This document shows positions 1 to 6,574 of a stretch of 44,166 nt of DNA, piece by piece. This DNA is from DATAXV01 sp036272915 (GTDB taxonomy: Bacteria > Chloroflexota > Dormibacteria > Dormibacterales > Dormibacteraceae): assembly GCA_036272915.1 (NCBI GenBank), contig DATAXV010000219.1, positions 1 through 44,166 of the forward strand. The letters run 5' to 3'. The translations under genes and the position numbers were made by a program. The notes below the pieces were generated by a model. It saw only the letters and a program-made list of their open reading frames with translations, was not told where the DNA came from and did not search any database. Every line of letters begins with the position of its first letter. The stretch's first letter is position 1.

Positions 1-590
1 TCGTCCTCGGGGATGCCGGCCTCGACCTTGCCGACGAGGTCGGCGCCGACGTCGGCGGCCTTGGTGTAGATGCCGCCGCCGAGGCGGGCGAAGACGGAGA
101 CCAGGGAGGCGCCGAAGCTCAACCCGATCATCGCCTCCGGCTTCTTGGTCAGGTAGTAGGCGATGGCGATGCTGAGCAGGCCCAGTCCGACCACCATGAA
201 GCCGGTGACGGCGCCGCCGCGGAAGGCGGTGGCGAGCGCCCGGCTCAGGCCGGACCGCGCTCCCTCGGCGGTCCGCAGGTTGGTGCGGACGGAGACGTTC
301 ATGCCGACGTAGCCGGCTGCCGCCGAGCAGACGGCACCGACGACGTAGAGCACGGCGGTGACCCAACCGAGCGTCACCGCCAGGAGGATGGCGACGATGA
401 TGCCGATCACCCCGATCACGGCGTACTGCCGGTTGAGGTAGGCGGCCGCGCCCTCCTGGATCGCCGCGGCGATCTCACGCATCCTCTCGTTGCCCGGCGG
501 CTGCCGTAGCACCACGATGGTCAGCGCGAGGGCGAAGAGCACAGCGATGATGCCCCCCACAACCCCAAAGAGCACGTAGCTCGAACTCAT
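1..590 (-). CDS. hppA: Membrane-bound H+ (or Na+)-translocating pyrophosphatase, 5' part only
   Basis: Inner-membrane ion pump that couples hydrolysis of pyrophosphate to export of H+ or Na+. Only the first 196 residues lie in the window; the gene runs off the left edge. Seen: a first transmembrane helix at about residues 5-24, the family block EGAAAYLNRQY at about 43-53, further hydrophobic helices near 55-90 and 120-145, and the diagnostic pyrophosphate-binding loop GGGIYTKAADVGADLVGK near residue 171. The ATG at 588-590 is preceded by a GAGAGGA ribosome site about 7 nt upstream. The residues that separate K+-dependent from K+-independent and H+ from Na+ pumps lie outside the window, so the coupling ion is unknown. 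A leader of more than 200 bases separates it from the divergent Fic gene. Confidence 0.97.
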   Translation of the reverse strand, partial: MSSSYVLFGVVGGIIAVLFALALTIVVLRQPPGNERMREIAAAIQEGAAAYLNRQYAVIGVIGIIVAILLAVTLGWVTAVLYVVGAVCSAAAGYVGMNVSVRTNLRTAEGARSGLSRALATAFRGGAVTGFMVVGLGLLSIAIAYYLTKKPEAMIGLSFGASLVSVFARLGGGIYTKAADVGADLVGKVEAGIPED

Positions 591-918
591 CGATTCATCC
601 TCTCTTTGCTCCTCTTGCCTTACCTCAGGCCCCTACTCGACGCTCCGCCCCCGGGCGCTCTCCGCGGCCGGCTGCGGGGGGATGGACCAGCCGGAGGCGC
701 GACTGGCTCCTCTTGAACCCCAGCCAGCTCCACACCCTTTGTCGGTGCGGGCCGAGCCAGGAGCCGAACGGGCGCGCTACCCCGGAGCCATGAGGCTCTG
801 GTACCAGCGGATAGCCTAAACGACGGACCTATCAGATCGCGGGACGGGTCGGCACGCGTTATGAGTTGGGTAACTCGTCCGCGGCGGCCCAGGTCCGGCC
901 GGCGCCACGCTGACGGAC
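591..918. other. hppA/Fic intergenic region with repeated complementary GGAGCC/GGCTCC words
   Basis: No gene is seen in these 328 bases (442 if the Fic protein starts at GTG 1033). On the hppA mRNA strand GGCTCC occurs at 789-784 and 765-760, and its complement GGAGCC at 710-705. A local hairpin GAGCC-4 nt-GGCTC sits at 785-798, so mutually exclusive pairings are possible. A small hairpin GAGTT-GGGT-AACTC lies at about 865-878. I compared the region with the riboswitch classes I know (c-di-AMP, c-di-GMP, SAM, TPP, cobalamin, fluoride) and could not assign it. No strong -10/-35 pair is evident on either strand. Confidence 0.3.
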
Positions 919-2367
919 ATGCCGGCGGGGCGGCTGGGGCCGGCGGTTCGCCCGGATCGGGTCGGTCGCGATGCCGTTCTCGCCCCCCCGTCTGTCCGTC
1001 CCAGGTCCGCGACCCGCACCTATCGTGGCGAGGTGGACTACCGGCTCAGCCTCGAGGTCGGCAGAGAGCTGGCGCCGATCGATCGGCTGAACGGGGAGCT
1101 CATGCGGCTTCCACTCTCCGTCCTTCACGAGCGGTGGCTGCAGGAGCTGAGCTGGGAACGCGCGGTCAACGGACAGAACCACGTCCCCCGTCCCCGACTG
1201 GACGTTCCGAGGTTCGGTCACCGTGGCCCGTTTCCGCGGTCTCGAGCCCTCGGTCTGAGGCACGCCAACGCGCAGGCGGCCGTGCCCGGCGCACGGGCGC
1301 TGACGGTGATCCGCTCCCTCCACCGCCTCGAGATGCGCGACCGCGAGCCCGATAACGCGACGTGGGAGGAGGTCGGAGGCGGGCCCGGAGAGTGGAGGAG
1401 GGAGGCGGTCGAGGTCTCGCTCGGTACGGACAGGATCTATGCCCCTCCGCCGGCCGGGGACGTGCATCTCCTCATGGACGCGCTGGGTGATTGGATCGAC
1501 CGCGGTGCCGATGGGCACGCGGCTCCCGTGGCGGCGGCGCTCGCTCATCTGGAGCAGGTCGGCGTCCACCCCTTCGGGGACGGCAACGGCCACGGCGCGC
1601 GGGCAACCGCGCGTTACGTCATGCGGCGGGGCGGGCACACGTTTCGAGACATGGTGCAGTTGGAGGACATCTTCGATTCCGAGGTGTCCGGATACGACGC
1701 CTCCATCGGCCGGTCGCTGGGCAGCTCCTACCGGCGGGGCTACGACGCGACCCCGTTCGTCCGCTACTTCCTGGCCACCCTCCACGTGGAGGCGGCGATC
1801 TCGCTGGGCAGGGCCGTCGGCGTCCTCAACATGTGCGATCAGCTGGACACCAGCATCGGTCGGGGCGTCGTCCCCGCCGGCGCCCGCGACCCGCTCGTCA
1901 GCCTGGCGCTTCACCGGCGCATCGACCCGCCGGCGTATGCGGAGCTCTCGGGAACGAACCTGAAGACCGCGCAGCACGAGCTCAACCGTCTCTCCCTGCT
2001 GGGGTATGCGCGGCCAATCCGGACCGACCGGTCGCGGGTGTTCCTGCCCACGCCGCGACTGGACCGCATGGTTGGGCACCGACTCGGGCCGGAGCTCACC
2101 GGGGAGTGGCCTCTCGCGACCGGCCGGGGCGGCTCCTCACCGGAAGGTGGTTCCCCCAAGAGAACCCGATCAAGACGTGGACACACTCGCGCGATGAGGC
2201 GCTGCACCGGCGAAACGCGGGCCGAACGCGGATCCTGGGTCCCTCGGGCACTGACCGAGCCGAGTCGCGCCGCGGGCGCTCAGTCCCCCCTGGCTCCGTC
2301 CAGGCGCTCCCGGATCAGGTCGGCGTGGCCGTTGTGGCGCGCGTACTCCTCGATCATGTGCACGTAG
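919..2367 (+). CDS. Fic-family protein with C-terminal winged helix and altered Fic motif
   Basis: Fic proteins usually transfer AMP or another nucleotide phosphate onto hydroxyl side chains of target proteins. The Fic core spans about residues 130-290 with the motif HPFGDGNGHGAR at 217-228. The family consensus is HxFx(D/E)GNGRxxR, so the first phosphate-binding Arg is replaced by His (codon 1591-1593). The segment IYAPPPAGDVHLLMDALGDW at about 174-193 matches the beta-hairpin/flap and following helix. A winged-helix-like tail follows at about 325-390, as in many prokaryotic Fic proteins. No clear (S/T)xxxE(G/N) inhibitory helix is visible and the region before residue 120 is poorly conserved. 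The start is uncertain: ATG 919 or GTG 1033 (residue 39). The last ~90 residues look non-conserved, and the 3' end overlaps the convergent DinB gene by 88 bp, so the reading frame may be decayed at its end. Activity is doubtful. Confidence 0.75.
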   Translation: MPAGRLGPAVRPDRVGRDAVLAPPSVRPRSATRTYRGEVDYRLSLEVGRELAPIDRLNGELMRLPLSVLHERWLQELSWERAVNGQNHVPRPRLDVPRFGHRGPFPRSRALGLRHANAQAAVPGARALTVIRSLHRLEMRDREPDNATWEEVGGGPGEWRREAVEVSLGTDRIYAPPPAGDVHLLMDALGDWIDRGADGHAAPVAAALAHLEQVGVHPFGDGNGHGARATARYVMRRGGHTFRDMVQLEDIFDSEVSGYDASIGRSLGSSYRRGYDATPFVRYFLATLHVEAAISLGRAVGVLNMCDQLDTSIGRGVVPAGARDPLVSLALHRRIDPPAYAELSGTNLKTAQHELNRLSLLGYARPIRTDRSRVFLPTPRLDRMVGHRLGPELTGEWPLATGRGGSSPEGGSPKRTRSRRGHTRAMRRCTGETRAERGSWVPRALTEPSRAAGAQSPLAPSRRSRIRSAWPLWRAYSSIMCT

Positions 2368-2804
2368 ATCCAGCGGAGGGAGGTCTCGAGGCCCTTGCGG
2401 CTGACGAAGGTCCGGTCGAGCGGGACACCGGCGATGGCCCGGCGGCACTCGTCGCACTCCACGCGGAAGATGTCGAGGTCGGCCTCCGCGCGGGCCGCGT
2501 CGACGTTCTCGAAATCGGCGTCCCACTGCTCCCGCGAGGAGTAGAGCATCGGGATCTCCTGACCGAGGAAACCGCTCCGGAACCAGGAGCGCTCGACCTC
2601 GGCCATGTGCCGCACCAGTCCGAGCAGGGTCAGGTTGGAGGGCGGCACCGAGGCCGTCGCCAGCTGCTCGCCGGTGAGGCCCTTGCATTTCCCGAGCAGG
2701 GTCGAGCGATGCAGGTCCAGCCAGCCGTCGAGCATGGCCCGCTCGTCGCCGACGCGGGGCTCCTCGGGCCGTTCGACGTCGGGTGCCATCCACGTCATGG
2801 CCAC
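2280..2804 (-). CDS. DinB-family (DUF664) putative metal-dependent protein
   Basis: Four-helix-bundle DinB/DUF664 protein of 174 residues. Members bind a divalent metal through three histidines, and some actinobacterial ones are thiol (mycothiol) transferases. Seen: the first His in LGLVRHMAEVERSWF at about 59-73 and the paired His motif in YVHMIEEYARHNGHADLIRE near the C-terminus, the layout expected of the family. Start: GTG 2804, or ATG 2798 two codons later. It overlaps the end of the convergent Fic frame by 88 bp. The next same-strand gene upstream lies far away (ThiI side is +), so it is probably its own unit, ending 24 bp after the enoyl-CoA hydratase gene terminates. Substrate unknown. 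Two more DinB-type genes lie at 33512-34697. Confidence 0.85.
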   Translation of the reverse strand: MAMTWMAPDVERPEEPRVGDERAMLDGWLDLHRSTLLGKCKGLTGEQLATASVPPSNLTLLGLVRHMAEVERSWFRSGFLGQEIPMLYSSREQWDADFENVDAARAEADLDIFRVECDECRRAIAGVPLDRTFVSRKGLETSLRWIYVHMIEEYARHNGHADLIRERLDGARGD

Positions 2805-2828
2805 ATCATCCCCGGTGCCGGGCGCCTC

Positions 2829-3629
2829 TCACCGGCCGGTGAACTCGGGCTCCTGCTTGGACAGGAAGCTCATGATCCCGATCGCGGCGTCCTGGCTGAG
2901 CGCGGTCCTGGCGAAGTTCCGGGTCTCGATCTCCAGTCCCTCCTCGAGGGGGACGTCCTGACCGCGCTCGACGGCGTCCTTGATCATAGCCAGGGCCAGG
3001 GTCGGCGCCTTCGCCAGCCGGCCGACGAGCTCCTCGACGGCGGCGTCGAACTCCCCGGGGGTGGCGGCCCGTCCGATCAGACCGATCGACTCGGCCTCGG
3101 TCGCCGACAGTCGCCGCGCCTCGAGGAGCAGGGGCAGCGCCCGAGCCCGGCCCAGGAGCCGGAGCAGGCGCTGGGTGCCCCCGGCGCCGGGCATGATCCC
3201 GAGGCCGGCCTCGGTCTGGCCGATGCGGGAGCGGCCGTCCTCGACCATCACCCGGTAGTCGCAGCAGAGGGCGAGCTCGCACCCGCCGCCCAACGCGTGG
3301 CCATTGATCGCGGCCACGGTCGGCTTGGGACAGCGGGCGATGGCGTCGAAGCCGCGCCGGCTCCGCCGGATGAAGCCGGCCACCTGCTCCGCCGCGTCGT
3401 CGGCGGTGCGATCGATGCCGGCCATCGCGGTCAGGTCGGCGCCGACGCTGAAGTAGCGGTCGTGGGCGCTCTGCAGCACCACCACCCTCACCTCGTCGTC
3501 CGCCCCGAGCTCGTCGAAGGCCCCGGCCAGCTCGTCGGTCAGATCCTGGGCGATCGCGTTGTTGCCCAGGCGGTGCATGACGACCCTGGCGACCGGGCCC
3601 TCCCGCCTGACGTCGGTGACCTCGCCCAT
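2829..3629 (-). CDS. Enoyl-CoA hydratase/isomerase (crotonase family)
   Basis: Crotonase-fold enzyme of 266 residues, expected to hydrate 2-enoyl-CoA in beta-oxidation or to isomerise related acyl-CoAs. Seen: the oxyanion-hole segment SVGADLTAMAG at about 60-70, the central CPKPTVAAINGHALGGGCEL at about 97-116, and the catalytic-glutamate region IGQTEAGLGIMPGAGGTQRL at about 132-151. The C-terminal helix ends in the usual KxEPEF-like tail. It is the last gene of a three-gene operon: its ATG at 3627-3629 shares one base with the stop codon of the SDR gene (TGATG), so translation is coupled. Together with the acyl-CoA dehydrogenase and the dehydrogenase it could perform three successive beta-oxidation-type steps. 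The exact substrate is not readable. Confidence 0.9.
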   Translation of the reverse strand: MGEVTDVRREGPVARVVMHRLGNNAIAQDLTDELAGAFDELGADDEVRVVVLQSAHDRYFSVGADLTAMAGIDRTADDAAEQVAGFIRRSRRGFDAIARCPKPTVAAINGHALGGGCELALCCDYRVMVEDGRSRIGQTEAGLGIMPGAGGTQRLLRLLGRARALPLLLEARRLSATEAESIGLIGRAATPGEFDAAVEELVGRLAKAPTLALAMIKDAVERGQDVPLEEGLEIETRNFARTALSQDAAIGIMSFLSKQEPEFTGR

Positions 3630-4468
3630 CAGGCGGTGAAGAGCGGGATGCCGCCCGCCACCTCGAGCGCCGCGCCGGTGATGTACCCCGCCTCCTCGCT
3701 GCAGAGGAAGGCGATCGCGGCGGAGATGTCCGAGGGCTCGCCGAAGCGCTTGAAGACGGTCCGGTTGCGGAACCGCTCGTACATCGGGTTCATCATCTCC
3801 GCGCTCTTGCCCGCCTCGGAGCGGATGATCCCGGGCACGATGGCGTTGCCGGTGATGCCGTGGCGGCCCCCCTCCAGGGCGACCGTCCGGGCCAGGCCGA
3901 TCAGGCCGGCCTTGGTCGCCGAGTAGCTGGCCTGCCCGAACCCGCCGAGGGTTCCCGCGACCGAGGACATGAAGATGATGCGGCCCCACTTCCGCTCCAC
4001 CAGGTAGGGCCAGACCTCCTTGGTGCAGTTGAACGCGCCGGTCAGGTTGACGGCGATGTCGCGATCCCAGAGGGCGTAGTCCTGGCTCGGGATCTGGGCG
4101 GTGTGGTCGAGGGTGGCGGCGTTGTTGATCAGGATGTCGATGCCGCCGAACTGCTCCCGGACCTTGGCCAGGACGTCGCGCACCTGCTCCCGGTCGGTCA
4201 CGTTCATCTTGATGGCGAGGGAGCGCCGGCCCATCTGCCGGACCTCCTCGGCGGTGGCGTTGGTGTGGACCCAGCCCTGCGAGGTGGCGACCTGGGCGAG
4301 GACCGAGTTGGCGCTCTCGGCGGTCTTCTCGAGGTCGGGGTCGTCCTCGACCAGGATGTCGGTGATGACGACGTCGGCGCCGAGCCGGGCCAGGGTCAGG
4401 GCGTCCTCGCGGCCGAGGCCGCGGGAGGCGCCGGTGACGACGGCGACCTTGCCGGTGAGATCGAACAT
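3629..4468 (-). CDS. Short-chain dehydrogenase/reductase (SDR)
   Basis: NAD(P)-dependent oxidoreductase of 279 residues. Seen: the nucleotide-binding TGASRGLGR at about 12-20, the NNAA motif near residue 100, and the catalytic Ser plus YSATK in the segment SVAGTLGGFGQASYSATK at about 160-177. An insertion of some 30 residues between beta-2 and alpha-3 (after DILVEDDPDL) makes it longer than the typical ~250-residue FabG. The ATG at 4468 follows the acyl-CoA dehydrogenase stop by 2 nt, and its own stop overlaps the next start, so the three genes form one transcript. In context a 3-hydroxyacyl-CoA dehydrogenase role is plausible (inference). Confidence 0.9.
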   Translation of the reverse strand: MFDLTGKVAVVTGASRGLGREDALTLARLGADVVITDILVEDDPDLEKTAESANSVLAQVATSQGWVHTNATAEEVRQMGRRSLAIKMNVTDREQVRDVLAKVREQFGGIDILINNAATLDHTAQIPSQDYALWDRDIAVNLTGAFNCTKEVWPYLVERKWGRIIFMSSVAGTLGGFGQASYSATKAGLIGLARTVALEGGRHGITGNAIVPGIIRSEAGKSAEMMNPMYERFRNRTVFKRFGEPSDISAAIAFLCSEEAGYITGAALEVAGGIPLFTA

Positions 4469-4470
4469 GC

Positions 4471-5685
4471 TCAGCCCCTCACCACCTTCATCGACCGGCG
4501 CTGGCCGGAGATCGCCCGGGAGATGACCAGGCGCTGGATCTCGGCGGTGCCCTCCCAGATCTGGTAGATCTTGGCGTCCCGCATCCATTTCTCCACCGGG
4601 TACTCCTTGATGTACCCGTAGCCGCCGAGCACCTGGACGGCGTCGACGGTGACGTCCATGGCGACGTCGCCGGCGAACAGCTTGGCCATCGAGCCCTCGG
4701 CCCGGTCGAAGGAGCGGCCCGTCTCGGCCATCCAGCCGGCCCGGTGGATGAGCAGGCGGGCGGCGTCGATCCGGGTCGCCATGTCGGCCAGCTTGAAGCC
4801 GATCGCCTGGTGCTTGATCAGGGGCCGGCCGAACTGCTGGCGGTCCTGCGCGTAGTCGAGCGCGTACTCGTAGGCGGCGCGCGCGATGCCCAGCGCGCCG
4901 GCCCCCACGCCGGGGCGCGTCGACTCCAGCGTCATCAGCGCGCCCAGCGCGCCGGGGCCGGCGTCGTCCTCACCGGGCTCGCCGCCGAGCCGGTGGTCGA
5001 GAGGCACGAAGCAGTCCTCGAGGATGACCTGGGCGGTGTGCGACGCGCGGACGCCGAGCTTCTGCTCCTTGCGCCCCATGTTCAGGCCCTTGACGTCGCG
5101 CTCGACCAGGAAGCCGGCGATGCCGGCCGGCCCCAGCGAGGGCTCGGTGTTGGCGAAGATCACGTGGTAGTCGGCGATGCCGCCGTTGGTGCAGAACTGC
5201 TTGGTGCCGTTGAGCACGTAGCCGGCCACACCCTCGACCGTCGTCCGCCTGGCCGTGGTCTTCATCGCCAGCGAGTCGGACCCGGAGTCGGGCTCGGTCA
5301 GGCCGAGGCCGCCGAGGACGACGCGGTCGGGGTTGCAGAACTCGGGGAGCCAGCGCTTCTTCTGCTCCTCCGAGCCCATGGCCAGGATGCCGGTGATGGC
5401 CAGGCCCGGGCTCTGGATGCAGACGGCGATGCCGGCGCACCCCCAGTGCAGCTCCTCGGCCACGACCAGTCCGGTGACGGCGTCGAGCCCGGCCCCGCCG
5501 TAGGCCTCGGGGATGAACGCGGCCGGCGTGAGGCCCAGGTTGTGAGCCTTGCCGACGACGTCGTAGGGGAACTCCTCGCTCTCGTCGTACTTGGGGGCGA
5601 CAGGGCGGATCTCTTTCTCGGCGAACTCGTGCGCGAGCTGCCGGATCTGCTCCTGCTCCTCGGTCAGGGAAAAGTCGAGCGGCAT
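4471..5685 (-). CDS. Acyl-CoA dehydrogenase
   Basis: FAD-dependent alpha,beta-dehydrogenation of an acyl-CoA thioester, 404 residues, with electrons passed to ETF. The three standard domains are present: an N-terminal helical domain (FSLTEEQEQIRQLAHEFAEK), the FAD signature LGLTEPDSGSDSLAMKTTA near residue 130, and the C-terminal helical domain with RQQFGRPLIKHQAIGFKLAD. The catalytic Glu of short-chain/medium-chain enzymes is in YQIWEGTAEIQRLVISR close to the C-terminus. The ATG at 5685 is chosen over the in-frame TTG at 5697 because GGAGG lies 5 nt before it. First gene of the acyl-CoA dehydrogenase/SDR/hydratase operon. Its leader carries a promoter and a palindrome (see 5713-5772), which suggests repression relieved by a fatty-acid ligand. 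Confidence 0.95.
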   Translation of the reverse strand: MPLDFSLTEEQEQIRQLAHEFAEKEIRPVAPKYDESEEFPYDVVGKAHNLGLTPAAFIPEAYGGAGLDAVTGLVVAEELHWGCAGIAVCIQSPGLAITGILAMGSEEQKKRWLPEFCNPDRVVLGGLGLTEPDSGSDSLAMKTTARRTTVEGVAGYVLNGTKQFCTNGGIADYHVIFANTEPSLGPAGIAGFLVERDVKGLNMGRKEQKLGVRASHTAQVILEDCFVPLDHRLGGEPGEDDAGPGALGALMTLESTRPGVGAGALGIARAAYEYALDYAQDRQQFGRPLIKHQAIGFKLADMATRIDAARLLIHRAGWMAETGRSFDRAEGSMAKLFAGDVAMDVTVDAVQVLGGYGYIKEYPVEKWMRDAKIYQIWEGTAEIQRLVISRAISGQRRSMKVVRG

Positions 5686-5712
5686 GCGGCCCTCCAATCT
5701 GCCCGTCTGGTG

Positions 5713-5772
5713 AGTAAGCGCCTACTGATGACGCAACGCATCAATAGTAAACGGGTGCGGCGGAGGAGTCCA
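5713..5772 (-). promoter_or_regulatory. Promoter and operator-like palindrome of the acyl-CoA dehydrogenase operon
   Basis: On the minus strand TGGACT (5772-5767), a 17-nt spacer and TACTAT (5749-5744) form a plausible sigma-70 promoter with a start near 5737 and a ~50-nt leader. Just downstream, AGTAAGCGCCTACT at 5713-5726 is a near-perfect palindrome (12 of 14 positions symmetric), the size and place of a TetR- or GntR-type operator. The regulator is not adjacent. Confidence 0.55.
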
Positions 5773-5778
5773 GACCGG

Positions 5779-6126
5779 TCAGCGAAGCTCGGCTCGGGCC
5801 TTGGTCAGAACCTGCTTGCCGTCCTCGTTGGTCGCCGTCAGGTCGACCTCGCGGTCGGACTCGACCGCCCGGAAGGTGATCGTGTCGCCGGGCCGGACGA
5901 TGCCCGAGAAGCGGCAGGAGAGCCGCCGCAGGCGACGCGGGTCGGGCGCGGCGACGCGGGCCAGGATGCCCATCTGGAGCATGCCGTGGGCGATGACGCC
6001 GGGGAGCCCGACCGACCTGGCGAACTCCTCGTCGAGGTGGATCGGGTTATGGTCCCCGGAAGCCTCGGCGTAGGCCGCGATCTGCTCCCGGCTGAAGGTG
6101 ACGCGCAGCTCGCGCTCGTCGCTCAT
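5779..6126 (-). CDS. MaoC-type (R)-specific enoyl hydratase/dehydratase, catalytic subunit
   Basis: Single hot-dog domain of 115 residues. The hydratase-2 signature is clear: ASGDHNPIHLDEEFARSVGL at about 19-38, containing the catalytic Asp and His. This family hydrates trans-2-enoyl-CoA to (R)-3-hydroxyacyl-CoA or dehydrates (R)-3-hydroxyacyl-ACP. Its ATG overlaps the stop of the upstream 129-residue hot-dog gene by 4 nt (ATGA), so the two are translated together and probably form a heterodimer, like mycobacterial HadA/HadB. It ends only 94 bp before the divergently regulated acyl-CoA dehydrogenase leader on the same strand, so both clusters concern acyl chains. Confidence 0.88.
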   Translation of the reverse strand: MSDERELRVTFSREQIAAYAEASGDHNPIHLDEEFARSVGLPGVIAHGMLQMGILARVAAPDPRRLRRLSCRFSGIVRPGDTITFRAVESDREVDLTATNEDGKQVLTKARAELR

Positions 6127-6512
6127 TGCTTGCCTCGGATGATGAACAGGGCCTGGGACCGGCAGAGCGGCGCCCCGGCGACGGTGCAGGTGGTCTCGAA
6201 GCGGATGAAGCGCATCCCCCGCCGCTCCTCGTCGCTGACGACGCGGCCCTGGGCGATGACCGTCTCCCCCACCTCGGGGTGGCGCTGCCATTCGAACTCC
6301 TGCTCGGCATGGAGAAGCCGGCCGAGGTCGACGCCCGCCTCGGTGTCGCCGAACAGGGCAGGCGCGGTGGTGAAGAGCGCGTAGCTGGCGGCGTACGTGG
6401 GCGGGACGCCGTCCTCGGGCGAGGCTCCGATGGAGCGGGCGAAGGCGGCGACGTGGTCCGCCTCGATGACGAACGAGACCGCAGGATATTCACGGCCCAT
6501 GACGCGGGACAT
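6123..6512 (-). CDS. MaoC N-terminal-type hot-dog protein, HadA-like structural subunit
   Basis: Protein of 129 residues resembling the MaoC_dehydratase_N/FAS1 dehydratase half (YPAVSFVIEADHVAAFARSI..., VPPTYAASYALFTTAPALFG, RLLHAEQEFEWQRHPEVGE). It lacks the GDxNPxH catalytic signature found in its downstream partner, as HadA-type subunits do; such subunits bind the acyl chain. The ATG at 6512 is preceded by TACCCT (6526-6521) 8 nt upstream and by no ribosome site, which fits a leaderless transcript; MGREYP at 6500 is an alternative start. Coupled by a 4-nt overlap to the catalytic subunit. Whether they act in fatty-acid synthesis or in acyl-CoA degradation is not decided by the sequence. 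Confidence 0.82.
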   Translation of the reverse strand: MSRVMGREYPAVSFVIEADHVAAFARSIGASPEDGVPPTYAASYALFTTAPALFGDTEAGVDLGRLLHAEQEFEWQRHPEVGETVIAQGRVVSDEERRGMRFIRFETTCTVAGAPLCRSQALFIIRGKQ

Positions 6513-6574
6513 AGGGACCAAGGGTACTTGACTGGGCGGAGGCGTCCCGGGGCCGCCGGAGGGCGTCGGGCGGC

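Noticed and set aside
699..800. tRNA-like acceptor pairing (TGGCTCC/GGAGCCA) in the hppA leader
   Set aside because: No T-arm stem around the GTTCAAG sequence and the spacing is too long for a tRNA or a normal tmRNA.
859..2079. Long minus-strand frame opposite the Fic gene
   Set aside because: Arg/Pro/Gly/Val-rich translation with no motifs; the plus strand has clear Fic motifs. GC-rich DNA leaves long open antisense frames.
1491..3926. 811-codon plus-strand frame
   Set aside because: Low-complexity translation across genes with clear DinB, crotonase and SDR motifs on the other strand.
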